Notes: generated by a model not told the origin, from the letters alone. Positions 45,220-57,500 are shown, counted from the first letter of the stretch. The stretch: DNA of 64,000 bases from Drosophila persimilis (GCF_003286085.1 NW_020825294.1:16018501-16082500), one strand, 5' to 3'. Made by a program: numbers and translations.

Positions 45220-46704
45220 TTAAGGGCAGTCCCATCCGGAGGCTTGGATGAATCTGGACAAGGTCCCCGGTTTGATTTCGGCCAGGTCCGAAATGTCTGT
45301 GAGGAAAGCAGCCCCGAGAAAACGAAGACGACGATTTCCAAGGGCCGGGCAGTGGCAGAAGAAGTGGGGGACCGATTCCTCCTCTTCCTCGTCGCGACAA
45401 CTCCTGCAGAAGTCGTTATGAGGGATTGACAGTCTAGAGGCATGAGTGCCAATCTGCCAGTGTCCCGTAATGGCTCGAGTAACTGCAGAGCACTGTGCTC
45501 TGCTGAGCCTATACAGCTCGGCTGAGCGCTTCTTCGATCGATATGGCCATATCAATCTTGAGATTTTACAGGAAACTGTTTGCTGCCATCTCCTATTGGC
45601 ATTTTGCTCGAACAATTCGTGCGTGAGGAGCCTGCACGTAGCCAGAGGCATCGCTACCTGCTCCCTCTCCATAAGGAGAGGAATTGTAGTACCCTGCCTT
45701 GCTAGCTCGTCGGCGGCGTCGTTCCCCTCGATGTCCCTGTGGCCTGGGACCCATATAAGGAAGAGATCTAACTGATCTGCGATCTCGTGCAGAGACCTGC
45801 GGCAGTCATTTACAGTCGCTGAGTTCGACGATATTGAGCCTAGAGCTTTAATAGCTGCTTGGCTGTCCGAGAAAACGCACACTAAGTGCGTGTCTAGAAG
45901 TAGTTTGGAGACGATGGAAATGGCCTCCTTGATGGCTACAACTTTCGCTTGGAACACACTGCAGTGGTCCGGGAGCCTGAAGCAATGACTGATGTTCAGC
46001 TCGCTGCAGTAGACTCCGCCCCCCACGCGGCCGTCTAACTTTGAGCCATCAGTGTAGAAGTGAACCTGATTTGCGGGTCCTGGTTCGCCCATCTCCCAAT
46101 CCTCCCTAAGTGGGATTGATACCTGGAAAGGCGTCAAGAGGTGATCAGTAGGGACACAATAATCTGTCCTCTCTGGTAATTGCGGGTGACTCGTCAGGAT
46201 TCCCGAGTGGCCAACCGCGGACGCTTTCCACAGTCTGGCTTCTCTCATTCTGAGTGCGGAAAGTGTTGCCACTTTCTTTCCCATGAGATCTATGGGGAGG
46301 AGGTCCAGCACAGTATCCAGGGCTTCCCCTGGAGTAGTGCGTAGCCCGCCAGTTATGCATAGCTCTGCCATGCGTTGAACTCTGCTGAGTTTATTGAGGC
46401 ATGTCCTTTTGTCTAAGGCTGGCCACCATACTACCGCTCCATAGAGCATGATCGGTCGTATGATGGTGGTGTAAAGCCACCGAACTATATAGGGGGTCAT
46501 TCCCCATCTTAGTCCGATGGCTTTCCTGCAAGTGTAGAGGGCTACTGTGGCCTTCTTTACTCTATCCTCTATGCTCAATTTCCAATCGAGCTTTCTATCG
46601 AGGATTAGACCAAGATACTTGGCGTTGTTGCTGAAGATTAGGGCTTCCCCACATAGTCTTGGGGGAATCAGTGTCGGAACTTTGTACTTCCTAGTGAAGA
46701 GCAC
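45220..46704 (-). pseudogene. LINE ORF2 C-terminal part: RT thumb, RNase H, Cys/His motif
   Basis: 494 codons in a new frame after the break near 46750. It begins with the end of the RT region (LFTRKYKV, AKYLGLILDRKLDWK). RNase H has all its acidic residues in context: HFYTDGSKLDG, FQAKVVAIKEAI, VFSDSQAAIKAL and WVPGHRDIEGNDAADELA. The C-terminal motif CRSCRDEEEEES ... HFFCHC is the usual Cys/His end of this LINE group. It ends in TAA at 45220-45222. Confidence 0.9.
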
Positions 46705-46714
46705 CAGTTCCGTT

Positions 46715-48460
46715 TTAGACGGGTTGACGCCTAGACCGCATTTGTCTGCACATCTTCGTGAGAGTGCTTGTCAGGCACTCACACAGCGTCTGCGGGAATT
46801 TACCCGAGAATGCTATAGCAACATCGTCCGCATACGCCACCACGCGGCAGCCACCCCCCTCTATCTCCCGCAGCAGTTCGTTCACTGCCACGTTCCATAG
46901 GTGGGGCGAGAGGACTCCGCCCTGCGGGGTGCCTCTACTGACAAATCTGGTGGACGTTGACGTCCCCAGTGATGCCTCAACCGTCCTGCATTGTAGCATC
47001 TGATCGATCAGGCTCACCGTCCGGGAGTCAAGCCCCAGGTCCGTCAGTGCACCCGTGATGGCGGTCGGGAGGATGTTATTAAAGGCGGCTTCTATGTCGA
47101 GGAAGGCTACCAGGGTGTACTCCTTACAGTTGAGGGACGCTTCTATGATCGATGTGATCGTGTGTAGGGCCGTTTCGGTGGATCTTCCTTTCCGATAGGC
47201 ATGCTGGGAGTCTGAGAATAGACTAGGCGGAATATTTACCGTGCGATGCATCCCCAAAAGCCGTTCCATCGTCTTCAGAAGGAAGGACGATAGACTTATG
47301 GGTCTGAAATCTTTGGGGGTAGTGTGCGAGGGCTTGCCTGCCTTGGGGATGAAGACGACTTCGGTATGAAGCCAGGTTTCCGGGATATATCCATGGGAGA
47401 AGATTCCCTCGTATATCCTTTTGAGCCAATTAGTGGCTTTTTGTCCAGCGTGAATCAGTTGGGCAGGGTTGATGCCATCTGGTCCCGCGGATTTGTATGG
47501 TTTGAAGCTTTTTATTGCCCAGGAAATGTTCTCCTGGCTTAGCAGGTTCATGATAACACTTGAGGCAACGGAGGGAGCCGCGATGTAGTGTGGTCTGTTT
47601 TCAACGCAGCCGGGAAAGTGGGTGTTAAGGAGAAGATTTAGCGACTCATTGCTGGACGTTGTCCATGATTGGTCGGCGTTCTTCAGGTAGCCCAGAGTGG
47701 GTGTAGTCTTCGAGAGAACTTTGCGCAAGCGCGAGGCTTCCGAGTTATTCTCAATGTCGCTACAGAACTTACGCCATGAGGCGCGTTTGGATTTCCTCAG
47801 TTCTTTATTGTAAACTGACAGACTGGCCTTGTAGTCGGCCCAGTTCTGCTCAGCGTTTTCAGCCTTAGCTTTATTGAAGAGTCTTCGGGAGGCTTTCCGG
47901 AGTTCCCTCAGTTTCGGATTCCACCATTCATGTTTCTTCCGGCCTCTGCTCTTGCTAGAGGGGCAGGATTTATCGAGCGCCTCATTGCAGGCGTCGGTAA
48001 ATAGTTTAACAAGATGAGTCGTGGCTTCCCTGGAGATCTCCTCCTCAGGTGGAGTCTCAGGGAGAACACGACAGAGGTGGTCTGAGTACCGAGCCCAGTT
48101 TGTCCGCCTAAGGTTCCGAAATTGAGCTGGTCTTGGTAGTGAAAAAGAGAATACGGTTTCCACGTACCTGTGGTCCGAGAAGGAGTGCTCTTCCAGGACC
48201 CTCCAGGATACGATGCTCCCGTGTAACTCATGAGAGGCAAGTGTGAGGTCCAGGACCTCCTTGCGGTTTTTAATAATGAAGGTGGGATCACTCCCCCTAT
48301 TTAAAAGGACCATCTGAGTGGTCAGTAAATAGTTGAAAAGGTACTCACCCCTTTCGTTGGTGTCAGTGCTTCCCCACTGGCAGTGGTGTGCATTGGCGTC
48401 GCACCCTACGGGTCTGGTTGGTCGTGACCCATGTACGTGGAGCAGATTCTCAGTGAGCAC
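46715..48460 (-). pseudogene. LINE ORF2 middle part: endonuclease C-terminus and reverse transcriptase
   Basis: 582 codons. It starts inside the endonuclease at VGCDANAHHCQWG, followed by EEHSFSDHRYV (the catalytic Ser-Asp-His). RT follows, with ISLSSFLLKTMERLL, FLDIEAAFNNILP, STRFVSRGTPQGGVLSP and the YADD box (VVAYADDVAIAFSGK). The frame is lost about 35 codons after YADD near 46750. The sequence CADKCGLGVNPSKTEL, expected there, is encoded in another frame. Confidence 0.9.
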
Positions 48461-48744
48461 CCCTGGCCTTCGAGGCTCACTGCTGTTTGGGCTTCATTGC
48501 TGATATTTGGGAGCAAAAATAAGTGCAAATCTCTTTTTGTAAGGATGCAGGTGCGAGTTTTACCTGCGGAGTCAGCTACGTATAGCTTATAGTCAGGAGT
48601 CCTCAGACCAGAGACCCTGTTTCCGAGGATCCCGGGCTCCTGAATGAGGACTATGTCGGCTCCACCCTTGGCTAGGTGGAGCAGGAGAGCAGCGCATGCT
48701 GCCTTACAATGGTGGAGGTTTATCTGCAGGAGTATAAGTGACAT
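48406..48744 (-). pseudogene. LINE ORF2 N-terminal part: start of endonuclease
   Basis: 112 codons from an ATG at 48742-48744 that overlaps the ORF1 end by 41 bases, an arrangement common in LINEs. ILLQINLHHCKAA and DIVLIQEPGI are the first endonuclease motifs (metal-binding Asn and Glu). After ICSTYMGHD the frame runs out, while the next recognisable motif, VGCDANAHH, follows almost at once in another frame. Relatives usually have a few dozen more residues between these motifs, so a small deletion is likely. Confidence 0.82.
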
Positions 48745-50115
48745 TCCTGAGGTTCACCTCCACCATTGTCCTGTCGTGGTCGCTCTCCGAAGAGTCCAAC
48801 TCCTCCGCGACCCCGATGTGCTTGAGATCCCTAGTGAGATCGCTCACGTCTGACACGTAACCATCTAGGATGTCATCCGACACAACTGATGCCACGTCTG
48901 ACATCGCAGGCTTGATCTTCATACTAGGGATCTCCGGGGGATCCAGGTCTGGCTCGACCGTCGGTTGCATGCCTTTGTAGTCGGACTTGTACGGTACTAC
49001 GACTACCTTCTTGTAGCCGTAGTCCACAGCACCCTCCGTGTCGTGGAGAAGTCTGACCGACTCCTCGTTCAGGACGAGGATGACTTGGCGCCTCTGGCCG
49101 TTGCTCTCCTCTACCTTCTCCACCTTCCGATCGGCTGTGGGAAGGTGGGGGTTGCAGACCTGCAGAATCCGGAGAATCTTATCCGGCTCTGCAGGCTTCG
49201 CCGAGACCCACGCTCTGGCCCTCGGCTTGCTGGGGATGTCCTCCCACTTCACGACCTCCAGCTGGGCTCCTGGGTAGACCTCCTTGAGCGACGCTACCGC
49301 CTTCGCGTAGAGGGCCGCCGAGCGAGCATCTTGGCAGGCCATGGCTTTCACCCTGCCTTGGTGCCACCCGGCGTCCTCTCACTTGGGCGGTGGTCCTCCA
49401 TTCTCCTCCAGCTCCTGGAGGAAACGGTCTTGGAGCTCGTTTTCCACGAGGTGCCACTTGTCCCTAGGGATCTGCCCGTCTTTAGAGCCCCTGTCTAGGA
49501 CTCCAATCAGGGTTTTTCCCCTCGCCACCTCGGCAAACGAGCGGTTGCTCAGTGTCTTCGTCCTCTTGGCCTGTTGGACTTGTGTGGCGGTGTCCTCCGC
49601 CGAGCGTTGCCGCTTGCTTGGGGCCTTGGCTGTGGCCTTGCCAGCTTTGGCTGGCTGGTAGTCGGGCAGGACTGTCTTGGCCCATCGCCGCGATTCGATT
49701 CCCTGGGCAGACGCCAGGAACACCGGGTCGTCGTTGCCCAGGATGAAGGCCGCACGACTTTTGTCCTGGAACTTGGGCCTATCTTTCGAGGCAGAGGCGC
49801 CGCCTGCCGGGGTTGTCAAGGGGTTCCCGGTCCCAAGGGTCCGCCAGCCGCGATTTCGCTCTGCATGGTCGTCCCCCCGGTAACCGGGTCGCCCTTGGGG
49901 CCCCCCGTCGTGGATTGGCCCGATTGGCTTTTCGGTCCTCTCCTCACAGCGCCTGCTGCCTCGAGACGGTGGACCGAATTAGTCTCCTTCCCCGTCTTTT
50001 TGGGCACTGGTTTCCCAGATGCGTTTGTAGAGGGATGGTCTTTTCCCTCCGGCACTATAGGAGGAGTGCCGTGCTCCTTTGCGGTGTTTTTTGTTGTAAT
50101 ATTTAAATTTGGCAT
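48704..50115 (-). pseudogene. LINE ORF1 (DUF4780-like nucleic-acid chaperone), broken
   Basis: ATG at 50113-50115 (MPNLNITTKNTAKEHG). An N-terminal low-complexity part runs to a frameshift near 49817. A second piece follows (FAEVARGKTLIGVLDRGS, DGQIPRDKWHLVENEL) to an in-frame TGA at 49379-49381. The same frame then continues through DAGWHQGRVKAMACQD, VYPGAQLEVVKWEDIPSKP and LLHDTEGAVDYGYKKVVV to its stop at 48704. The pattern matches, from memory, the insect DUF4780 proteins linked to LINE ORF1. No CCHC knuckle is seen. The likely role is binding the LINE RNA. It is not functional as it stands. Confidence 0.78.
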
Positions 50116-50602
50116 ATTAGATCCCACGAGTAGGCGGGAAGGGGTTAGTCGCCCGGGGCATAGCCCGCGTGCCCCGGGAAGCCTTATTAAAACAGGAGGT
50201 CGGCAGGTATCCAGAGTCCGCATATAACCGACCGAGCATCCCCTCGGCCATGCATCCCTCGGCATATGACAGTGTCACCTTGGATTGGGGTTATTTCACT
50301 GAGAGTTTTATTCTCTCCGCCCGACTACAATTAGCCAGCATCCTGGCAGAGACATGACCGTACCAGGACCTGTTTCCAGCCGCCCTCACGGGGAGAGCAT
50401 AGTCGCACTTCCGCCGGTGTGTACAGTTACGGCGGGTGCCGGTTCGCTCGTGCCCACCTGAATCCTATGACGCGGAGCACAGTCACCTTGGATCCAGGGC
50501 AAGCCATGAACCCGAGGAGCCTGTGCCCCGTTCCGAGTCTACAGTTGTGACGAGCCGACCCGACATCCGTTTATCCCCCTGTAGCACCCGACGGCTGACG
50601 GC
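50116..50602 (-). other. LINE 5' UTR
   Basis: 487 bases, GC-rich, upstream of the ORF1 ATG. Element-strand start GGCCGTCAGCCGTCGGG. It should hold the internal promoter; no specific motif was identified. ORFs on the opposite strand here (for instance 49574-50227) are judged shadows. Confidence 0.6.
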
Positions 50603-50615
50603 CAAAGATTCTTTA
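50603..50615. other. LINE target-site duplication (at LINE 5' end)
   Basis: CAAAGATTCTTTA, matching 45056-45068. Confidence 0.93.
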
Positions 50616-51045
50616 AATTTTGAAAATTTAAATGCCCGTAGCGGCTATGCCATTTTTTTGCAAGAGATATATCGGATATCAAATGCACTTCATCAGTGGT
50701 TTTTTCCACTCCATACACGTATAAATTGTTTTCTTGTACCGCTCGCAACATTATATGTCCATGTTTATTTCGCACTAAAGCTTCTGAATTTCCGAATGTA
50801 GTGACATTCCCGAACTCGGCTGCTTTGCTCACCGACAAAAAATTCATTTTTAAATCCGGCACATACAACACGTTTCGCAATTCTATATTTGTTTCATTTG
50901 ATTTAATTTTTACAGTTCCAATACCTAGGGACTCAATATACTTTTCGGCAACCAACATAATGGTTGTGTTTTTCTTATTAAAGGTTTCAAACAAATTTTT
51001 ATTACAACACATATGCGATGTTGCCCCACTGTCGATACACCAAGA
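50616..51045 (-). pseudogene. Copia-3 protease and gag-pre-integrase part
   Basis: Reads from the protease active site (WCIDSGATSHM) through LRNVLYVPDLKMNFLSV to WHSRYGHLNFQNL, the gag-pre-integrase segment, where the LINE interrupts it. It is out of frame with gag. The shift lies at the A-run GAAAAAATTC near 51045-51050. Confidence 0.87.
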
Positions 51046-51875
51046 ATTTTTTCGCTGTTTGATTTTTCATCACTTACGCACTCTTTCGTATTATCTTTGT
51101 TGCTTTTGCACTCGGATGCGCGGTGCCCGCTTTGTTTACATTTGTAGCATTTTCCTCGAAACTCGCGATGCTCGTTGGATTTCTGGCCGTCTCGTTTGCT
51201 GTCTTTTCGACTGGCGCCGTAATTCTTCGAACGCGCACCGTTTCTTTGAGTCTGTGTGTGTGCGTACACTGCCTGTACAGCAAGCTCACGATCGTCTCTT
51301 TCGTCTTTACGTGCTCCTTCTTCAAGTATTTTTACTTTTACCGTTTCGAACGACGGCAGACTGTCGCGTGTTTCTATCGCCACGACGAAATTTTCCCAAC
51401 CGCTGGGCAAGCTCGACAACAACACTATTACTTTTAGCTCGTCTTGAATGTCGATATTTAGCTCGGCTAACTTTTCAGTAATTTCCACGAAAGAATTTAC
51501 ATATTGTACCACGTTATCACCGTTTTGCATATTTTGCCGCAAAAGTTTTTGGTATAACTGTACCTTTCGCACTGGTCCCACTGACACATGTACATCGCGT
51601 AATTTTTGCCACGCCTGCTTCGACGTTGTGCACGACTTTATGTGCATCAATTGCGTTGCTTTTACATTTAATATAATACATGCCAACGCCTTTTGATCAG
51701 CCTTGTCCCACTGTGCCAAGTGTTCCTGTGTTCCTGCTGCTTCCTCCTGTGGCCTTTCGGTTTTACCACTTACATATGTCCACAAATCCGTTGTGATCAC
51801 TACACTACGCATGGACATAGACCACACATCGTAATTGTCTTCCCCCAATTTTTCAATTTGCAGAGACACACTCAT
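51046..51875 (-). pseudogene. Copia-3 Gag with zinc knuckle
   Basis: Starts at the first ATG (51873-51875, MSVSLQIEKLGEDNYDVW), the copia Gag N-terminus. It includes CTTSKQAWQKLRDVH, LPSFETVKVKILEEGARK and one CCHC knuckle CYKCKQSGHRASEC. The frame fails at a poly-A stretch just before the protease Asp, so gag is separated from pol. The ORF stays open to 50925 in the wrong frame. Confidence 0.88.
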
Positions 51876-52008
51876 TTTGTTTTGATTGCTACACGCCACT
51901 TTCTAACTGGTGCACGATTTATTTGCAATTGCATCAAACAAAATATTAACTTCCAGTTCTACCACGGTTTTTTAATTGTCTTTAATACACGCCCGATCTT
52001 TCGGTGAT
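51876..52008 (-). other. Copia-3 5' leader
   Basis: 133 bases between primer site and gag ATG, much shorter than the Copia-1/-2 leader. No other signal. Confidence 0.65.
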
Positions 52009-52022
52009 CTGGACCCATAACC
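52009..52022 (-). other. Copia-3 primer binding site (initiator tRNA-Met, internal)
   Basis: GGTTATGGGTCCAG on the element strand, one mismatch from the Copia-1/-2 site, three bases from the LTR. Confidence 0.85.
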
Positions 52023-52025
52023 TAT

Positions 52026-52239
52026 TGTGAATTGCGCCTTTTGACATGTATTAAATAGAGAACGACGCGTCTGTGCTCATAAGTGGTTTATTCAGAACTG
52101 AAGCGATGACATGTGTACATATGTACTTACATACGAATAGGAGAGACGAGAGATAACAGAGGCTCTCGCTGTTCATGTACATTATGTTAATTAGCGTTGC
52201 CAGAAAGATCATATTATGGTTACACTTCAAATTTCAACA
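52026..52239 (-). repeat. Copia-3 5' LTR
   Basis: 214 bp. Differs from 42115-42328 at five positions by eye. Confidence 0.93.
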
Positions 52240-55200
52240 GACAATTTATCTCCGGCGGCGGGAAATTTATATCCCCTGCCGGACAACTTATCTCTGCTGA
52301 CGAAATACGTCTCTCCGTTGACGGAAAAGTTATTTCCGGTGGCGGGAAATCTATACCCCCTGCCGGACAACTTATCTCTGCTGACGAAATACGTCTCTAC
52401 GCTGGCAAAAAATTTATCTCCGGCGGCGGGAAATCTATATCCCCTGCCAGACAACTTATCTCTGCTTACGAAATACGTCTCTCTGCTTACGAAATACGTC
52501 TCTCCGCTGGCGGAAAACTTATTTCCTGTGCCGGGAAATCTATATCCCCTGCCAGACAACTTATCTCTGCTTACGAAATACGTCTCTCCGCTGGCGAAAA
52601 ACTTATTTCCGGTGGCGGGAAATCTATATCCCCTGCCAGACAACTTATCTCTGCTTACGAAATACGTCTCTCCGCTGGCGGAAAACTTATTTCCGGTGGC
52701 GGGAAATATATATATCCCCTGCCGGACAACTTATCTCTGGTGACGAAATACGTCTCTACGATGGCAGAAAATTTATCTCCGGCGGCGGGAAATCTATATC
52801 CCCTGCCAGACAACTTATCTCTGCTTACGAAATACGTCTCTCCGCTGGCGGAAAACTTATTTCCGGTGGCGGGAAATCTATATCCCCTGCCAGACAACTT
52901 AACTCTGCTTACGAAATACGTCTCTCCGCTGGCGGAAAACTTATTTCCGGTGGCGGGAAATATATATATCCCCTGCCGGACAACTTATCTCTGCTGACGA
53001 AATACGTCTCTCCGCTGGCGGAAAACTTATTTCCGGTGGCGGGAAATCTATACCCCCTGCCGGACAACTTATCTCTGCTGACGAAATACGTCTCTACGCT
53101 GGCAAAAAATTTATCTCCGGCGGCGGGAAATCTATATCCCCTGCCAGACAACTTATCTCTGCTTACGAAATACGTCTCTCTGCTTACGAAATACGTCTCT
53201 CCGCTGGCGGAAAACTTATTTCCGGTGCCGGGAAATCTATATCCCCTGCCAGACAACTTATCTCTGCTTACGAAATACGTCTCTCCGCTGGCGAAAAACT
53301 TATTTCCGGTGGCGGGAAATCTATATCCCCTGCCAGACAACTTATCTCTGCTTACGAAATACGTCTCTCCGCTGGCGGAAAACTTATTTCCGGTGGCGGG
53401 AAATCTATATCCCCTGCCAGACAACTTATCTCTGCTTACGAAATACGTCTCTCCGCTGGCGGAAAACTTATTTCCGGTGGCGGGAAATATATATATCCCC
53501 TGCCGGACAACTTATCTCTGGTGACGAAATACGTCTCTACGATGGCAGAAAATTTATCTCCGGCGGCGGGAAATCTATATCCCCTGCCAGACAACTTATC
53601 TCTGCTTACGAAATACGTCTCTACGCTGGCGGAAAACTTACTTCCGGTGGCGGGAAATTTATATCCCCTGCCGGACAACTTATCTCTGCTGACGAAATAC
53701 GTCTCTCCGCTGGCGGAAAACTTATTTCCGGTGGCGGGAAATCTATATCCCCTGCCGGACAACTTATCTCTGCTGACGAAATACGTCTCTACGCTGGCAG
53801 AAAATTTATCTCCGGTGGCGGGAAATCTATATCCCCTGCCAGACAACTTATCTCTGCTTACGAAATACGTCTCTCCGCTGGCGGAAAACTTATTTCCGGT
53901 GGCGGGAAATATATATATCCCCTGCCGGACAACTTATCTCTGGTGACGTAATACGTCTCTACGCTGGCAGAAAATTTATCTCCGGCGGCGGGAAATCTAT
54001 ATCCCCTGCCAGACAACTTATCTCTGCTTACGAAATACGTCTCTCCGCTGGCGGAAAACTTATTTCCGGTGGCGGGAAATCTATATCCCCTGCCAGACAA
54101 CTTAACTCTGCTTACGAAATAGGTCTCTCCGCTGGCGGAAAACTTATTTCCGGTGGCGGGAAATATATATATCCCCTGCCGGACAACTTATCTCTGCTGA
54201 CGAAATACGTCTCTCCGCTGGCGGAAAACTTATTTCCGGTGCCGGGAAATCTATATCCGCTGGCGGACAACTTATCTCCGCTGGCAGACAATTTATCTCC
54301 GCTGACGAACTACGATTCTCCACTGGCAGAAATCTTATCTCCGGCGGCAGGAAATTTAAATCCCCTGACGGAATATTTATCCCCGCTGACGAATGACGTT
54401 TCTCCACTGGCAGCAAACTTATCTCCGCTGGCAGAAGATATACCTCCGGCGGCGGGAAATTTATATACACTGCCGGACAGCTTATATCTGCTATCGAAAT
54501 ATGTCTCTCCGCTGCCGGAAAACTTATTTCCTGTGGCGGAAAATATATATCCCCTGCAGGACAACTTATCTCAGCTGACGAAATACGTCTCTACGCTGGC
54601 AGAAAACTTATCTCCGCTGACGAAATACGTCTCTCCGCTTGTAGAAAACTTATCTCCGGCGGCGAAAAATTTATATCCCCGGCCTGACAACTTATCTCTG
54701 CTAACGAAATACGTCTCTCCGCTGGCGGAAAACTTATTTCCGGTGGCGGAAAATATATATCCCTTGCCGGACAACTTATCTCTGCTGACGAAATACGTCT
54801 CTCCGCTAGCAGAAAACTTATCTCTGCTGACGAAATACGTCTATCCGCTTGCAGAAATCTTATCTCCGGCGGCGAGAAATTTATATCCCCGGCCTGTCAA
54901 CTTATCTCTGCTAACGAAATACGTCTCTCCACTGGCAGAAAACTTATCTCTGCTGACGAAATACATCTCTCCGCTTGCAGAAAACTTATCTCCTGCGGCG
55001 AGAAATTTTTATCCCCGGCCTGACAACTTATCTCTGCCAACGAAATACGTCTCTCCACTGGCAGAAAACGTATCTCTGCTGACGAAATACGTCTCTCCGC
55101 TTGCAGAAAACGTATCTCCTGCGGCGAGAAATTTTTATCCCCAGCCTGACAACTTATCTCTGCTAACGAAATACGTCTCTCCGCTGGAGGAAAACTTATT

Positions 55201-56408
55201 TCCGGTGGCGGGAAATATATATCCTCTGCCGGACAACTTATCTCTGCTGACGAAATACGTCTCTCCGCTTGCAGCAAACTTATCTCTGCTGACGAAATAC
55301 GTCTCTCCGCTTGTAGAAAACTTATCTCCTGCGGCGAGAAATTTTTATCCCCAGCCGGACAACTTATCTCTGCTAAAGAAATACGTCTCTCCGCTGGCGG
55401 AAAACTTATTTCCGGTGCCGGGAAATCTATATCCACTGCCGGACAAGTTATCTCTGCAGACGAAATACGTCTCTCCGCTTGCAGCTAACTTATCTCTGCT
55501 GACGAAATACGTCTCTCCGCTTGCAGAAAACTTATCTCCGGCGGCGAGAAATTTATATCCCCGGCCTGTCAACTTATCTCTGCTAACGAAATACGTCTAT
55601 CCACTGGCAGAAAACTTATCTCTGCTGACGAAATACATCTCTCCGCTTGCAGAAAACTTATCTCCTGCGGCGAGAAATTTTTATCCCCAGCCTGACAACT
55701 TATCTCTGCTAACGAAATACGTCTCTCCGCTGGCGGAAAACTTATTTCCGGTGGCGGGAAATATATATCCTCTGCCGGACAACTTATCTCTGCTGACGAA
55801 ATACGTCTCTCCGCTTGCAGCAAACTTATCTCTGCTGACGAAATACGTATCTCCGCTTGTAGAAAACTTATCTCCTGCGGCGAAAAATTTTTATCCCCAG
55901 CCTGACAACTTATCTCTGCTAAAGAAATACGTCTCTCCGCTGGCGGAAAACTTATTTCCGGTGGCGGGAAATATATATCCACTGCCGGACAAGTTATCTC
56001 TGCAGACGAAATACGTCTCTACGTTGGCAGAAAACTTATCTCCGGCGCCGGAAATCTATATCCCCTGCCAGACAACTTATCTCTGCTTACGAAATACGTC
56101 TCTCCGCTGGCGAAAAACTTATTTCCGGTGCCGAGAAATCTATATCCGCTTGCGGACAACTTATTTCCGCTGACAGACAATTTATCTCCGGCATCTCTGC
56201 TGACGAAATACGTCTCTACGCTGGCAGAAAACTTATCTCCGGCGCCGGATATCCATATCCCCTGCCAGACAACTTATCTCTGCTTACGAAATACGTCTCT
56301 CCGCTGGCGGAAAACTTATCTCCAGCGGCGAGAAATTTTTATCCCCGGCCTGACAACTTATCTCTGCTAACGAAATACGTCTCTCCGCTGGGGGAAAACT
56401 TATTTCCG

Positions 56409-57500
56409 GTGGCGGGAAATATATATTCCCTGCCGGACAACTTATCTCTGCTGACGCAATACGTCTCTACGCTGGCAGAAAACTTATTTCCGGTGCCGGG
56501 AAATCGATATCCGCTGGCGGACAACTTATCTCCGCTGGCGGACAGTTTATCTCCGCTGACGAACTACGATTCTCCACTGGCAGAAATCTTATCTCCGGCG
56601 GCGGGAAATTTATATCCCCTGACGGACAATTTCTCCCCGCTGACGAATGACGTTTCTCCGCCGGCAGAAAACTTATCTCAGCTGGCATAACATTTACTTC
56701 CGGCGGCGAGGAATTTATATCCCCTGCCGGACATCTTATCGCTGCTGACAAAATACATCTCTTCGCTTGCGGAAAACTTATCTGCGGTGGCGGAAATTTA
56801 TATCCGCTGGCGGAAAACTTTTCTCCGATAACGGACATATTATATCCCCTGCCAGACAACTTATCTCTGCTTACGAAATACGTCTCTCCGCTGGCGGAAA
56901 ACTTATTTCCGGTGCCGAGAAATCTATATCCGCTTGCGGACAACTTATTTCCGCTGACAGACAATTTATCTCCGCTGACGAACTACGATTCTCCACTGGC
57001 AGAAATCTTATCTCCGACGGCAGGAAATTTACATCCCCTGACGGACAATTTATCCCCGCTGACGAATTACGTTTCTCCGCCGGCAGAAAACTGATCTCCG
57101 CTGGCAGAACATTTACCTCCGGCGGCGGGAAATTTATATCCCCTGCCGGATAACTTATCTCTGCTAACGAAATACGTCTCTCCGCTGGCGGAAAACTGAT
57201 TTCCGGTGGCGGGAAATATATATCCTCTGCCGGACAACTTATCTCTGCTGACGAAATACGTCTCTCCGCTTGCAGCAAACTTATCTCTGCTGACGAAATA
57301 CGTCTCTCCGCTTGTAGAAAACTTTTCTCCTGCGGCGAGAAATTTTTATCCCCAGCCGGACAACTTATCTCTGCTAAAGAAATACGTCTCTCCGCTGGCG
57401 GAAAACTTATTTCCGGTGCCGGGAAATCTATATCCACTGCCGGAAAACTTATCTCTGCTGACGAAATACGTCTCTCCACTGGCAGAAAACTTATATCTGC
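56409..57500 (+). repeat. Higher-order satellite copy i
   Basis: Recurs at 60214-61305 (offset 3,805). Its part from about 56740 recurs at 58362-59124 (offset 1,624). A shared rare phrase, CTTCGCTTGCGG, is at 56761, 58385 and 60566. Confidence 0.8.

Larger units (their letters stand above)
45069..50602 (-). mobile_element. Non-LTR retrotransposon (I/Jockey/R1/LOA-type, with RNase H)
   Basis: A 5.53 kb LINE inserted into Copia-3, with a 13 bp TSD and a 3' tail of CCTAA repeats instead of poly(A). ORF1 resembles the insect DUF4780 type. ORF2 has an apurinic-type endonuclease, RT (YADD), RNase H and a C-terminal Cys/His motif. The 5' end is probably near complete, since about 490 bp of leader precedes ORF1. 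Both ORFs are broken. The clade cannot be fixed without a tree. Confidence 0.93.
42115..52239 (-). mobile_element. Copia-3: Ty1/copia retrotransposon split by a LINE
   Basis: 10.1 kb including the 5.5 kb LINE, so about 4.6 kb of copia proper. LTRs are 214 bp with five differences by eye (about 2%). The family differs from Copia-1/-2, but the gag, protease, integrase and RT are homologous. Coding is destroyed by frameshifts near 51045, 43127 and 42932. No 5 bp duplication is found at its ends: GAAAT precedes, GACAA follows. This suggests the flanks recombined after insertion. Confidence 0.94.

Noticed and set aside
49574-50227. 217-codon plus-strand ORF opposite LINE ORF1
   Set aside because: Antisense shadow of a GC-rich coding region; no domain. 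The same holds for 48965-49498 and 45151-45429.
42115-52239. Two separate copia fragments (42.1-45.0 kb and 50.6-52.2 kb)
   Set aside because: The 13 bp LINE duplication and the continuation of the gag-pre-integrase coding across it show a single element split by the LINE.
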